Assembly (NCBI RefSeq): GCF_030158645.1
Contig: NZ_JAOASO010000127.1
Coordinates: 1 to 33,468, forward strand
Origin: Hydrogenophaga sp.
GTDB taxonomy: Bacteria; Pseudomonadota; Gammaproteobacteria; Burkholderiales; Burkholderiaceae_C
Length of the DNA: 33,468 nt
Direction of reading: 5' to 3'
Position numbers and translations under genes: made by a program
Notes under the pieces: model-generated
Database searches by the model: none
What the model was told of the DNA's origin: nothing
The model's input: only the letters and a program-made list of their open reading frames with translations
In this document: in pieces, positions 8,929 to 17,182 of the stretch
Position numbering within the stretch: the first letter of the stretch is position 1
Layout: every line of letters starts with the position of its first letter

Positions 8929-9872
8929 CGGTGTTGCCCGCTGCCATGGTGCTGGCCCTGCTGATCGACCGCTGGTGGGGCGAGCCGCCGGTGCGCTGGC
9001 ACCCGGTGGTGTGGATGGGGCTGGGCCTGGACGCCATGGGCCGGCGCATCGCGCCCGCAGCCGGGCAAGGCGTGCGCCCCAACGGGCGGCTGTTTCTGGC
9101 GGGCGCCCTGGCGTGGACCGTGGGAGCCGGGGTGGTGGTGCTGGTCGCCTGGGTGGCCGCATGGGCCTTGGGTCAAACACCTTGGTGGGTGCAGGCCCTG
9201 GCCCTGGGCGTGCTGCTCAAGCCGATGCTGGCCTGGCGCATGCTGCGCGACGAGGTGCGGGCGGTGGAAACGGCGCTGGGCGAATCGCTGGCGGCGGGGC
9301 GCGAGCGGCTCTCGTGGCTGGTGAGCCGTGACGTGAACGCGCTCGACGCTTCGCAGGTGCGCGAGAGCGCCATCGAGTCGCTGGCCGAAAACCTCAACGA
9401 TTCGGTGGTGGCACCGCTGTTCTGGTTCGCGATCGCGGGCCTGCCGGGCGCTGCGCTGTACCGGTTCGCCAACACGGCCGACGCCATGTGGGGCTATCGC
9501 GGCGAACGTCACGGCCGCGACTGGACCTGGGCCGGCAAATGGGCCGCGCGGGCCGACGACGTGTTGTCGTGGCTGCCGGCCCGCATCACCGGCGCCTTGC
9601 TGGGGGTGATGGGTGCGGCGCGTGGCCTGCACACACTGCCGGCCCAGGCCGGTCGCACGCCATCGCCCAACAGCGGCTGGCCCATGGCGGCGATGGCGCT
9701 GGCGCTCGACGTGCGGCTGGGCAAGCCCGGCGTGTACGAATTGCACAGCCTGGGTCGCAGCCCCCAGGCGGACGACACTGCGCAGGCGCTGCGGCTCGCC
9801 GGCCGCGTGGTGGCCCTGCTCGGTGCCGCCGCCCTGTTGTGGGCCGCGCTGGCCTGGAGGTTTGCACCATGA
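8925..9872 (+). CDS. cbiB: Adenosylcobinamide-phosphate synthase (CbiB/CobD family)
   Basis: An integral membrane enzyme of 315 residues that attaches (R)-1-amino-2-propanol phosphate to adenosylcobyric acid. It opens with the family's [22 protein letters not shown]. It has several hydrophobic segments (about residues 55-90 and 285-312), the [39 protein letters not shown] block and [15 protein letters not shown]. The conserved sequences near [20 protein letters not shown] also match. The ATG overlaps the bioF stop and its own stop overlaps the next ATG. The name cobD is used for this enzyme in Pseudomonas nomenclature. Confidence 0.95.
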   Translation: MTVLPAAMVLALLIDRWWGEPPVRWHPVVWMGLGLDAMGRRIAPAAGQGVRPNGRLFLAGALAWTVGAGVVVLVAWVAAWALGQTPWWVQALALGVLLKPMLAWRMLRDEVRAVETALGESLAAGRERLSWLVSRDVNALDASQVRESAIESLAENLNDSVVAPLFWFAIAGLPGAALYRFANTADAMWGYRGERHGRDWTWAGKWAARADDVLSWLPARITGALLGVMGAARGLHTLPAQAGRTPSPNSGWPMAAMALALDVRLGKPGVYELHSLGRSPQADDTAQALRLAGRVVALLGAAALLWAALAWRFAP

Positions 9873-10843
9873 CGATCACGCACGGCGGGCCCGACGCCCT
9901 GGGCGTGCCCCGCTGGGACTTCTCCACCAACGCCAACGCCTGCGGCCCCTGTCCGAGCGCGCTCACCGCCGTGCAGCGGGCCGACGCGCGCCACTACCCC
10001 GACCCCGCGTACACGGCCCTGCGCGAATCGCTGGCGGCCTTTCATGCGGTGGACGCCGCGCGCATCGTGCTGGCGGGCAGTGCCAGCGAATTCATCGGCC
10101 GCTTCACCGCCTGGGTGGCGCGCGAGGGCGGTCAGCGGATCTGGCTGCCGGCGCTGGCCTATGGCGACTGCACCCGCGCCGCACAGGCCTGGAAGTTCGA
10201 GCGCGTGCCAGCCCCGGCGCGTGCCCATCTCGCCTGGTTGTGCGAGCCATCGAGCCCGCTCGGCCAGGCCGAGGCGGTGGCGCAGGACGCCGTTGCATCG
10301 GGCGCGCGGGTGGTGCTCGACCGAGCCTACGAACCACTGCGCCTGAGCGGCCGTTGCAGCCTCGAACCGGCGGCGCTTCAGCAGGTGTGGCAGCTCTGGA
10401 CGCCCAACAAGGCCATGGGCCTGACGGGGGTGCGCGGCGCCTACGCCATCGCGCCCGAGCGCGCTGTGGCCGAGGCGCGCGCGCTGGATCAGCTGGCGCC
10501 GTCGTGGCCGCTGGGCGCTCACGCCGTGGCGCTGCTCGACGCCTGGGTCTCGCCCACCGCGCAGCACTGGCTGGCGCAGAGCCTGGAGACGCTGCGCGAC
10601 TGGAAGACCGGGCAGCTGGACCTGCTCAACCACCTGGGCTGGACCGTGTTGCCGAGCGACGCCAACTACCTGTGCGCCGCGCCGCCGCGCCCGCTGGATG
10701 CGGTGGCGTTGCGCGCGGCCGGCATCAAGCTGCGCGACACCACGTCCTTTGGCCTGCCGGACCATTGGCGCCTGGGTGTGTTGCCGCCCAAGGCGCAGGC
10801 GGCCTTGCGCGCCGCCTTGCAGTGCGCGGAGGTCGTTCAGTGA
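9869..10843 (+). CDS. cobD: Threonine-phosphate decarboxylase (CobD/CobC, PLP)
   Basis: A PLP enzyme of the class I/II aminotransferase fold (324 residues) that makes the aminopropanol phosphate used by CbiB, its upstream neighbour. Landmarks are ITHGGPDALGVPRWDFSTNANACGPCPSAL at the N-terminus, HYPDPAYTALRESLAAFH, AGSASEFIGR, and a probable PLP lysine K181 in WTPNKAMGLTGVRGAYA. The C-terminus holds LRDTTSFGLPDHWRLGVLP, which supplies the phosphate-binding arginine. It is slightly shorter than many homologues. It overlaps cbiB by 4 bases (ATGA) and cobQ by 4 (GTGA). The CobC name from Pseudomonas denotes the same activity. Confidence 0.9.
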   Translation: MTITHGGPDALGVPRWDFSTNANACGPCPSALTAVQRADARHYPDPAYTALRESLAAFHAVDAARIVLAGSASEFIGRFTAWVAREGGQRIWLPALAYGDCTRAAQAWKFERVPAPARAHLAWLCEPSSPLGQAEAVAQDAVASGARVVLDRAYEPLRLSGRCSLEPAALQQVWQLWTPNKAMGLTGVRGAYAIAPERAVAEARALDQLAPSWPLGAHAVALLDAWVSPTAQHWLAQSLETLRDWKTGQLDLLNHLGWTVLPSDANYLCAAPPRPLDAVALRAAGIKLRDTTSFGLPDHWRLGVLPPKAQAALRAALQCAEVVQ

Positions 10844-12291
10844 CCGCGCGCTGCGTGATGGTGCTGGGCACGACCAGCGGTGCGGGCAAGAGCTGGCTCA
10901 CCACCGCGCTGTGCCGACACTACGCGCGGCAAGGCTTGAAAGTGGCTCCGTTCAAGGCTCAAAACATGAGCAACAACGCAAGGGTGGTGGCCGGCGGCGA
11001 AATTGGCTCGGCCCAATACTTTCAATCGCTGGCAGCACAAGCCGAGCCCGAAGTCCGCATGAACCCGCTGCTGCTCAAGCCCGAGGCCGACACGCGCAGC
11101 CAGGTGGTGCTGATGGGGCAGGTGAACGAGGCCTTGTCGAACATGCCGTGGCGCGGCCGCAGCCTGCACGTGTGGCCGCAGATCGCCGCTGCGCTCGATG
11201 CCTTGCGGGAAGAAAACGACGTGGTGGTGATCGAAGGCGCGGGCTCGCCGGCCGAGATCAACCTGCACGCCAGCGACATCGTGAACATGCGCGTCGCGCT
11301 GCAGGCGCAGGCACGCTGCCTGCTCGTGAGCGACATCGACCGTGGCGGCGCCTTCGCCCACCTCTACGGGACCTGGGCGCTGCTGCCACCGGAGGAGCGC
11401 ACCCTGATTCACGGCTTCGTGCTCAACAAGTTTCGCGGCGACGCCAGCCTGCTGGCGCCCGCGCCGCAAATGCTGCAAGACCTCACCGGCGTGCCCACGG
11501 TGGCCACGCTGCCGATGTGGTGGCAACACGGCCTGCCGGAGGAAGACGGCATCTTCGATGACAGGACACGTGCATCAGGCGCCGTGAGCAAGAGCGTGGC
11601 GGTGATTGCCTACCCCCGCATCAGCAACCTGGACGAATTTCAGCCACTCAAGAATGTACCGGGCGTGCGGCTGGTCTGGGCGCGCGCGCCGGCCGACTGT
11701 GCGGGCGCCGACTGGATCGTGCTGCCCGGCAGCAAGGCCACCGCAGCCGATCTCGCCTGGCTGCGCACGCAGGGCCTGGACCGTGCGATCGCCGCGCACG
11801 CTGCGCAGGGTGGGGCGGTGCTGGGCGTGTGCGGCGGCCTGCAGATGCTGGGTGAGGCGCTGATCGACACGCACGGCATCGACGGGAACGCCCCCGGCCT
11901 CGGCCTGCTGCCGCTGGTGACGCAGTTCGACTTGCAAAAGACCGTGCGCCACACCCACACCACCTTCGCCGACCTGCGTGGCACCTGGGCCTCGCTCTCA
12001 GGCGTGGCCGCCGCCGGCTACGAGATCCACCACGGCCAGACCGCGCAACACCCCGCCATGGCCGCGGGTGGCGACGTGGCGCGCGAGGTGTTGCCCGAAG
12101 GCCTGGGCTGGCAGAACGCCGCAGGCAACGTGCTCGGCGTTTATCTGCACGGTCTGTTCGAAGACCCGCGCGTGCTGCAGGCACTCTTTGGCGCCAGCGC
12201 GCCCACGCTGGAGACCGTGTTCAACGGTCTGGCCGACTTCATCGAAACCCACTTCGAGCCCGGCGTGCTCGATCAACTCATCGCACCATGA
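10840..12291 (+). CDS. cobQ: Cobyric acid synthase (glutamine-hydrolysing)
   Basis: An amidotransferase that amidates four side chains of adenosylcobyrinic acid a,c-diamide to give adenosylcobyric acid. The 483 residues comprise an N-terminal dethiobiotin-synthetase-like ATPase domain with P-loop GTTSGAGKS (residues 10-18) and APFKAQNMSNNARV, then a C-terminal class I glutamine amidotransferase. The amidotransferase nucleophile is C331 (LGVCGGLQMLGE) and the catalytic histidine is H437 (YLHGLFEDP). The GTG start at 10840 overlaps the preceding stop; a longer in-frame reading only shadows cbiB and cobD. It overlaps cobT by 4 bases. The gene is also called cbiP. Confidence 0.96.
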   Translation: MTARCVMVLGTTSGAGKSWLTTALCRHYARQGLKVAPFKAQNMSNNARVVAGGEIGSAQYFQSLAAQAEPEVRMNPLLLKPEADTRSQVVLMGQVNEALSNMPWRGRSLHVWPQIAAALDALREENDVVVIEGAGSPAEINLHASDIVNMRVALQAQARCLLVSDIDRGGAFAHLYGTWALLPPEERTLIHGFVLNKFRGDASLLAPAPQMLQDLTGVPTVATLPMWWQHGLPEEDGIFDDRTRASGAVSKSVAVIAYPRISNLDEFQPLKNVPGVRLVWARAPADCAGADWIVLPGSKATAADLAWLRTQGLDRAIAAHAAQGGAVLGVCGGLQMLGEALIDTHGIDGNAPGLGLLPLVTQFDLQKTVRHTHTTFADLRGTWASLSGVAAAGYEIHHGQTAQHPAMAAGGDVAREVLPEGLGWQNAAGNVLGVYLHGLFEDPRVLQALFGASAPTLETVFNGLADFIETHFEPGVLDQLIAP

Positions 12292-13337
12292 ACACGAACA
12301 TGCTCGACCTCAGCCAACCCGAACTCGCCCAGACCCTGCAGCGCGCGCTGGACAACAAGACCAAGCCGCTGGGTTCGCTCGGCCGCATCGAAGCGCTGGC
12401 GCAGCGCATCGGCCTGATCCTGGGCACGACGGCGCCCGTGCTGCAGGCGCCACAGATGCTGGTGTGCGCGGCTGACCACGGGCTGGCGGCGCGCGGCGTC
12501 TCCGCCTTTCCGAGCGATGTGACCTGGCAGATGGTGGAAAACTTCCTGGCCGGCGGCGCGGCGGTGAGCGTGCTCGCGCGCCAGCACGGCATCGGTCTCA
12601 CGGTGGTGGACTGCGGTGTGAAGCACGACTTCGCGCCGCGCGACGGCTTGTTGATCAGGAAGATCGCCCACGGCACAGCCGACGCGCTCGAAGGCCCGGC
12701 CATGAGCGCCGCGCATTGCGCGCAGGCCATCGCCAACGGCCGCGAGGTGTTGCAGGGCCTCCCGGGCAACGCCTTGCTGCTGGGCGAGATGGGCATCGGC
12801 AATACCTCGGCCGCGTCGATGCTGCTCGCGCGTCTGGCCGGCTTGGACGTGGCCGAAGTCACCGGCGCGGGCACCGGGCTGGACGCAGCGGCCGTGCAAC
12901 GCAAGATCGGCATCCTGCGCGAGGTGCTGGCGCGCCACGCCGACGCCAAGGCGCCGCTGGATGCGCTCGCGGCGTTCGGCGGTTTCGAGATCGCCACGCT
13001 GGTGGGCGCGGTACTCCAGGCTGCCGAGGAGCGGCGCGTGATCATGGTGGACGGTTTCATCGCCACCTCGGCCGTGCTGGTGGCCAGCCATCTGCAGCCG
13101 CACGTGTTGCAGCGCTGCGTGTTCGCGCACCGATCCGGCGAGCGCGGCCACGCCCTCATGCTCGCCCACCTCAAGGCCGAGCCGCTGCTCGATCTGGGCC
13201 TGCGCCTGGGCGAAGGCTCCGGCGCGGCACTGGCCTGGCCCCTGCTGGTGAGCGCGTGTGCGCTGCTGCGCGAGATGGCGAGCTTTGAAGCGGCGGGAGT
13301 GTCGCGCAGCGACGAGGCCGCTCCTGCGCGCGCATGA
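12288..13337 (+). CDS. cobT: Nicotinate-nucleotide--dimethylbenzimidazole phosphoribosyltransferase
   Basis: A cytosolic enzyme of 349 residues that activates the lower-ligand base (dimethylbenzimidazole or a related base) to its alpha-ribotide phosphate. It carries KTKPLGSLGRIE near residues 23-34, VCAADHGLAARGVSAFPSDVTWQMVENFLAGGAAVSVLA, LLGEMGIGNTSAASMLLARL, and the catalytic glutamate E309 in LGEGSGAALAWPLL. The ATG lies in a 4-base overlap with cobQ and the stop overlaps cobS. No bluB was seen in the window, so the lower-ligand base would come from elsewhere. Confidence 0.96.
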   Translation: MNTNMLDLSQPELAQTLQRALDNKTKPLGSLGRIEALAQRIGLILGTTAPVLQAPQMLVCAADHGLAARGVSAFPSDVTWQMVENFLAGGAAVSVLARQHGIGLTVVDCGVKHDFAPRDGLLIRKIAHGTADALEGPAMSAAHCAQAIANGREVLQGLPGNALLLGEMGIGNTSAASMLLARLAGLDVAEVTGAGTGLDAAAVQRKIGILREVLARHADAKAPLDALAAFGGFEIATLVGAVLQAAEERRVIMVDGFIATSAVLVASHLQPHVLQRCVFAHRSGERGHALMLAHLKAEPLLDLGLRLGEGSGAALAWPLLVSACALLREMASFEAAGVSRSDEAAPARA

Positions 13338-14137
13338 CGCAGTTCGTCCGTCACTTCCTGCTGGCGCTGCAGTTCTTCACCCGCATCCCGGTGACGGGGC
13401 GGCTGGCCGACTGGGTGGGCTTCAGCCCGGGCATGTTGCGCGCCAGCGCCGCGCACTTCCCCGGCGTGGGCTGGATCGTGGGCGGGCTCACGTCGGGATT
13501 GTTCTGGGGCCTGTTGCTCCTCTTGCCGCCGGTGCCCGCCGCGCCTTGGGTGGCGGCGATCGCGAGCACCGTGTTCGGTGTGCTGCTCACCGGCGCGTTT
13601 CACGAGGACGGCCTGGCCGATCTGGCCGACGGGTTGGGCGGCAGCATGGACCGCACGCGCGCGCTGGACATCATGAAGGACTCCCGCATCGGCAGCTATG
13701 GCGCGATCGCACTGGTGCTGGCGGTGCTGGCCAAGGTGGCGCTGCTGGCCATGCTGGCGCAGGCGGACCCGTGGCTGGCGGTGGCGGCGCTGTTCGCGGC
13801 GCACGTCACCTCGCGCACGGTGCCGCTGATCGTGATCCGCACCTTGCCGCACGTGGGTGACACGCCGCAATCGAAAAGCAAACCGCTGGCCGAGAGCATC
13901 GGCAGTGGCGGTCTCGCCGCGGGCCTGCTGTGGTGGGCGCTGGCGATGTTGCTCGTGGTGTGGCTGCTGCCGGCGGCGCCGTGGACGCAGGCCGTGCTCG
14001 GCGCGTTGGTCGGTCTGGCCTGGATGTGGCGCCTGCTGCGGCGCCGGCTGCAGGGTTTCACCGGCGATGGGCTGGGCGCCACGCAGCAGGTGAGCGAGGT
14101 GCTCTTTTACCTGGGCCTGGCCCTCTCGATGTCATGA
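13334..14137 (+). CDS. cobS: Adenosylcobinamide-GDP ribazoletransferase (cobalamin synthase)
   Basis: An inner-membrane enzyme of 267 residues that joins AdoCbi-GDP (from CobU) to alpha-ribazole or its phosphate (from CobT). The N-terminal FLLALQFFTRIPV, the metal-binding acidic motif FHEDGLADLADGLGG near residues 90-106, and DIMKDSRIGSYGAIALVL are diagnostic. Several hydrophobic segments follow. Its ATG and stop both lie in 4-base overlaps (ATGA), with cobT before it and the phosphatase after it, so the last four assembly genes are coupled. Confidence 0.95.
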   Translation: MTQFVRHFLLALQFFTRIPVTGRLADWVGFSPGMLRASAAHFPGVGWIVGGLTSGLFWGLLLLLPPVPAAPWVAAIASTVFGVLLTGAFHEDGLADLADGLGGSMDRTRALDIMKDSRIGSYGAIALVLAVLAKVALLAMLAQADPWLAVAALFAAHVTSRTVPLIVIRTLPHVGDTPQSKSKPLAESIGSGGLAAGLLWWALAMLLVVWLLPAAPWTQAVLGALVGLAWMWRLLRRRLQGFTGDGLGATQQVSEVLFYLGLALSMS

Positions 14138-14685
14138 AGCTCTGGCTGCTGCGCCACGCGCGCGTGTTGCTGCCCGAAGGGCTGTGCTACGGCTCCAGCG
14201 ACGTGCCGGCCGACACCGCGCTCACACGCGAAGCGGCGCAGGCCTTCGCGCCGCTGCCGCCAGCGGGTACGCCAGTGTGGGTGTCGGGCCTGTTGCGTGC
14301 CCAGCAGATGGCGGGCGCCCTGCAGGCCGTGCGGCCCGATCTGGGTGCCGCGCGCATGGACACGCGCCTGAACGAGATGGACTTTGGCGACCGGGAACTG
14401 CAGCGCTGGGACGCCATGCCGCGCAGCGCTTTCGACGCGTGGATGGCCGACTTCGCGCACCACCGCTTCGGTGGCGCCGAGAGCACGCAGATGCTGCTCG
14501 ACCGCGTGGCTGCCGCGCTCGCCGATCTGCGACCGGCAAAAACCACCGACGTGGTGTGGGTCACGCACGCCGGTGTGATCCGCGCGGTGCATCACATCGT
14601 GGCCAGCGGGGTGCACATCGGTGATGTGGCCCAATGGCCGAAAGACGCGCCCGAGCCGGGTGGCTGGACTTCGCTGTCTCTCTGA
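14134..14685 (+). CDS. cobC: Histidine phosphatase, probable alpha-ribazole phosphatase
   Basis: A 183-residue histidine phosphatase. The phosphohistidine motif is LLRHARVLLPEG near residues 4-15, with RHA in place of the commoner RHG. The second catalytic histidine is in WVTHAGVIRAVHH. LRAQQMAGAL supplies the second arginine, and RLNEMDFGDRELQRWD is the conserved acidic block of the CobC/PhoE group. It would remove the phosphate from alpha-ribazole or adenosylcobalamin phosphate; the specific substrate is inferred from the 4-base overlap with cobS. A general phosphoglycerate-mutase-like phosphatase is the alternative. The ATG at 14134 is fixed by the overlap and the motif position. Confidence 0.85.
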   Translation: MKLWLLRHARVLLPEGLCYGSSDVPADTALTREAAQAFAPLPPAGTPVWVSGLLRAQQMAGALQAVRPDLGAARMDTRLNEMDFGDRELQRWDAMPRSAFDAWMADFAHHRFGGAESTQMLLDRVAAALADLRPAKTTDVVWVTHAGVIRAVHHIVASGVHIGDVAQWPKDAPEPGGWTSLSL

Positions 14686-14705
14686 ACCCTTCCGACCGCC
14701 ACACC

Positions 14706-15236
14706 ATGACCCAGAGCTCCATGTCCACACGCCGCCAGATCATGGCCGTGGCGATGCTGGTGCTCGCGCTCATCGGCGGCCTGGTGCGCTGGTTCGCGCC
14801 ACAGCCTTCGCTGGCGCGCGATGTGGGCTCGTTGCTGATGGTGCTGTGGCTGCCCATCGTGGGCAACGTCATCGGGTGGTTGATGCAGCGCGCGCGGGCG
14901 CCGCAACACCAACCGCCAGGCTTCGCGGCCTGCACGCCTTTCGAGCCCCACGCCCGCATCGAACTCACGCTGCTGGCGGCCGACACGCCCCGGCTCAGCC
15001 GGCCGATCCGCGCGGGGTATTTCGACGGTGCCTTGGTGGTCGGTTCCGAGGGATTCACCACCCGTCTGGCGGTGCCGCCGGAGGGAGAGCCGGTGCCCGA
15101 AACGCCGTGCACGCTGGCGGTTCAGTTCCTGCGCCCCGAGTTGGCCCTGGCCCAGCTCACAGAGGGCACCAGGTTCGCCTTGCTCGCTGGCCGTACCGTG
15201 CTTGGCACGGGCTCGGTGTTGCCGCTGGAACGCTGA
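14706..15236 (+). CDS. Small membrane protein with EF-Tu domain-III-like C-terminus (hypothetical)
   Basis: A 176-residue protein of unknown function. It has two hydrophobic segments (about residues 12-31 and 40-60), a short basic linker, then a soluble region from about 76 to the end. That region reads like the third beta-barrel domain of translation factor EF-Tu: a PHARIELTLL strand, RPIRAGYFDGAL in the place of EF-Tu's PFFKGYRPQF, a VP.....V.FLRP run, and EGTRFALLAGRTVLGTGSVL in the place of DGLRFAIREGGRTVGAGVV. This comparison is from memory of EF-Tu. ATG 14706 lies 20 bases after cobC; an in-frame start at 14634 would lie inside it. It converges on nth, 16 bases away. The barrel is probably cytoplasmic or periplasmic and anchored by the helices. 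Confidence 0.75.
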   Translation: MTQSSMSTRRQIMAVAMLVLALIGGLVRWFAPQPSLARDVGSLLMVLWLPIVGNVIGWLMQRARAPQHQPPGFAACTPFEPHARIELTLLAADTPRLSRPIRAGYFDGALVVGSEGFTTRLAVPPEGEPVPETPCTLAVQFLRPELALAQLTEGTRFALLAGRTVLGTGSVLPLER

Positions 15237-15252
15237 GCCGACCGGCGCTTTT

Positions 15253-15888
15253 TCAGGCCTGGGTCTTTCCCTTGAAATCGCAGTACGCCGCCACCGCGCA
15301 CTTGGGGCACAAGGGCTTGCGCGCCTGGCACACGTAGCGCCCGAGCAGGATGAGCCAGTGGTGCGAGTCCACCGCGTAGGCCGCGGGCACGCGTTTCATC
15401 AGTTGCGTCTCGACCTGCAGCGGGTTCTTGCCCGGCGCCAGACCGGTGCGGTTGCTCACGCGAAAGATGTGCGTGTCCACCGCCATGGTGGGCTGGCCAA
15501 AGGCCACGTTCAGGACCACGTTGGCCGTCTTGCGGCCCACGCCGGGCAGGGCTTCGAGCGCTTCGCGGTTGCGCGGCACCTCGCCGCCGTGTTGTTCCAC
15601 CAACATGCGGCAGGCTTCCATCAGGTGCCTGGCCTTGCTGCGGTACAGGCCGATGGTCTTGATGTAGCCCTCCAGACCCTCCAGCCCGAGGGCCAGGATC
15701 TTCTGCGGTGTGTTCGCCACCGGGAACAGCTTGCGCGTGGCCTTGTTCACGCCCACGTCGGTGGCCTGGGCCGACAGCAGCACGGCGGCCAGCAGTTCGA
15801 ACACGCTGGTGTATTCCAGTTCGGTCTGCGGGTGCGGATTGGCGGCCTGGAGGGTGGCGAAAAAGGCTTCGATCTGGGTGGTTTTCAT
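15253..15888 (-). CDS. nth: Endonuclease III (DNA glycosylase/AP lyase)
   Basis: A base-excision-repair enzyme that removes oxidised pyrimidines and cuts abasic sites. The 211 residues match the E. coli enzyme almost position for position. The helix-hairpin-helix LPGVGRKTA carries catalytic K120, VDTH gives D138, and the 4Fe-4S cluster cysteines are C187, C194, C197 and C203. It stands alone on the minus strand between the B12 cluster and a plus-strand aminotransferase, with an 88-bp divergent gap to the latter. The Fe-S cluster would be supplied by an assembly system such as the isc operon downstream. Confidence 0.97.
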   Translation of the reverse strand: MKTTQIEAFFATLQAANPHPQTELEYTSVFELLAAVLLSAQATDVGVNKATRKLFPVANTPQKILALGLEGLEGYIKTIGLYRSKARHLMEACRMLVEQHGGEVPRNREALEALPGVGRKTANVVLNVAFGQPTMAVDTHIFRVSNRTGLAPGKNPLQVETQLMKRVPAAYAVDSHHWLILLGRYVCQARKPLCPKCAVAAYCDFKGKTQA

Positions 15889-15976
15889 GGTCGAAGTCTA
15901 GCCATCCGGGCGACTTCGGCAGATTTGGGGACAATGCAGGGCTGTTTCATTTCGCTCTGCCCGACGAGACCCCGCC

Positions 15977-17179
15977 ATGCCCTTCACCATCCCCTTCGCC
16001 GACCGCCTCAACAACGTTGAAACCTCCGCCATCCGCGAACTCTTCAAGCTGCTGGGCAGGCCCGGCATCATCAGTTTTGCGGGCGGCTTCCCCGACAGCG
16101 CGCTGTTCGATGTGGACGGCATCCGCGAGGCGGTGAACACCGCGCTGTCTGAAGAGCCCGGCGCAGCGCTGCAGTACGGCGCCACCGAGGGCCACCAGCC
16201 GCTGCGCGAACAGATCGCCAGCTTCATGGCCAGCAAGGGTGTGAGCGGTGTGCCGGCCAACGACCTGATCGTCACCACCGGCAGCCAGCAGGGCCTGGAC
16301 CTGCTGGGCAAGACGCTGATTTCACCCGGCGACAAGGTGATCGTCGAAGGCCCTACGTTTCTGGCCACCATCCAGTGTTTCCGTCTGTATGGCGCCGAAC
16401 TCATCACGGTGCCGGTGGACGGCGAGGGCACGCAGACCGACAAACTGGAACAGCTGATCGCCGAGCACAAGCCGAAGTTCGTCTACCTCATCCCCACGTT
16501 CGGCAACCCCAGCGGCGCGCTCATGAGCCTGGATCGGCGCAAGGCGGTGCTGGCCATGGCGGTCAAACACAACACGCTGATCGTGGAAGACGATCCGTAT
16601 GGCGACTTGTACTTTGGTGAGGCGCCACCGCCCAGCCTGCTGGCCTTGAGCGCGGACGTGCCCGGCAGCCGTGAACGGCTGGTGCATTGCGGCAGCTTGA
16701 GCAAGGTGCTCAGCCCCGGCCTGCGCGTGGGCTGGATGGTCGGCCCCGCCGAGCTGCTGGCCAAAGCCACCATGTGCAAACAGTTCAGCGACGCCCACAC
16801 CAGCACCTTTGCGCAGGCCACGGCCGCGCAGTACCTCAAGGCCGGGCGCATGCCCGCCACGCTGGCCAAGGTGCGGCAGGTGTACGCCGAGCGCGCCACC
16901 ACCATGGGCAACGCTCTGCGTCGCGAACTGGGTGATGCCATCGAGTTCGTGCAGCCACAGGGCGGTCTGTTCATCTGGGCGCGGCTCACGGGCGCGGGTG
17001 GCAAGGTCGCCGAGGGCGCCGAACTGGCCCGCCGCGCGATCGACAAGGGTGTGGCCTTCGTGCCGGGCGCGCCGTTCTACGCCCGCAACCCCGACCCGTC
17101 CACCCTGCGCCTGAGCTTTGCCACTGTGGGTCTGGAGAAGATCGAAGAGGGCGTGGGCCGCCTCGCGCAAGCCCTCTGA
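15977..17179 (+). CDS. PLP-dependent aminotransferase (class I/II, LysN/2-aminoadipate type)
   Basis: A 400-residue fold type I PLP enzyme. It shows the subgroup features ISFAGGFPDSALFD, LQYGATEGHQPLREQIA, TTGSQQGLDLLGKTLISPGD, YLIPTFGNPSGALMS, EDDPYGDLYF, and the PLP lysine K243 in CGSLSKVLSPGLRVGW. The pattern matches 2-aminoadipate, aromatic or valine-pyruvate-like aminotransferases related to MocR C-terminal domains, and no wing-helix domain is fused here. The amino acid used cannot be read from the sequence. It is divergent from nth and converges on the acyltransferase, with 3 bases between the stop codons. Confidence 0.9.
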   Translation: MPFTIPFADRLNNVETSAIRELFKLLGRPGIISFAGGFPDSALFDVDGIREAVNTALSEEPGAALQYGATEGHQPLREQIASFMASKGVSGVPANDLIVTTGSQQGLDLLGKTLISPGDKVIVEGPTFLATIQCFRLYGAELITVPVDGEGTQTDKLEQLIAEHKPKFVYLIPTFGNPSGALMSLDRRKAVLAMAVKHNTLIVEDDPYGDLYFGEAPPPSLLALSADVPGSRERLVHCGSLSKVLSPGLRVGWMVGPAELLAKATMCKQFSDAHTSTFAQATAAQYLKAGRMPATLAKVRQVYAERATTMGNALRRELGDAIEFVQPQGGLFIWARLTGAGGKVAEGAELARRAIDKGVAFVPGAPFYARNPDPSTLRLSFATVGLEKIEEGVGRLAQAL

Positions 17180-17182
17180 AAT

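Noticed and set aside
15235..15251. Bidirectional terminator between the membrane protein gene and nth
   Set aside because: There is a short T run (CTTTTTC), but the stem AGCCG/CGGCGCT is bulged and very short, so it is not supported.
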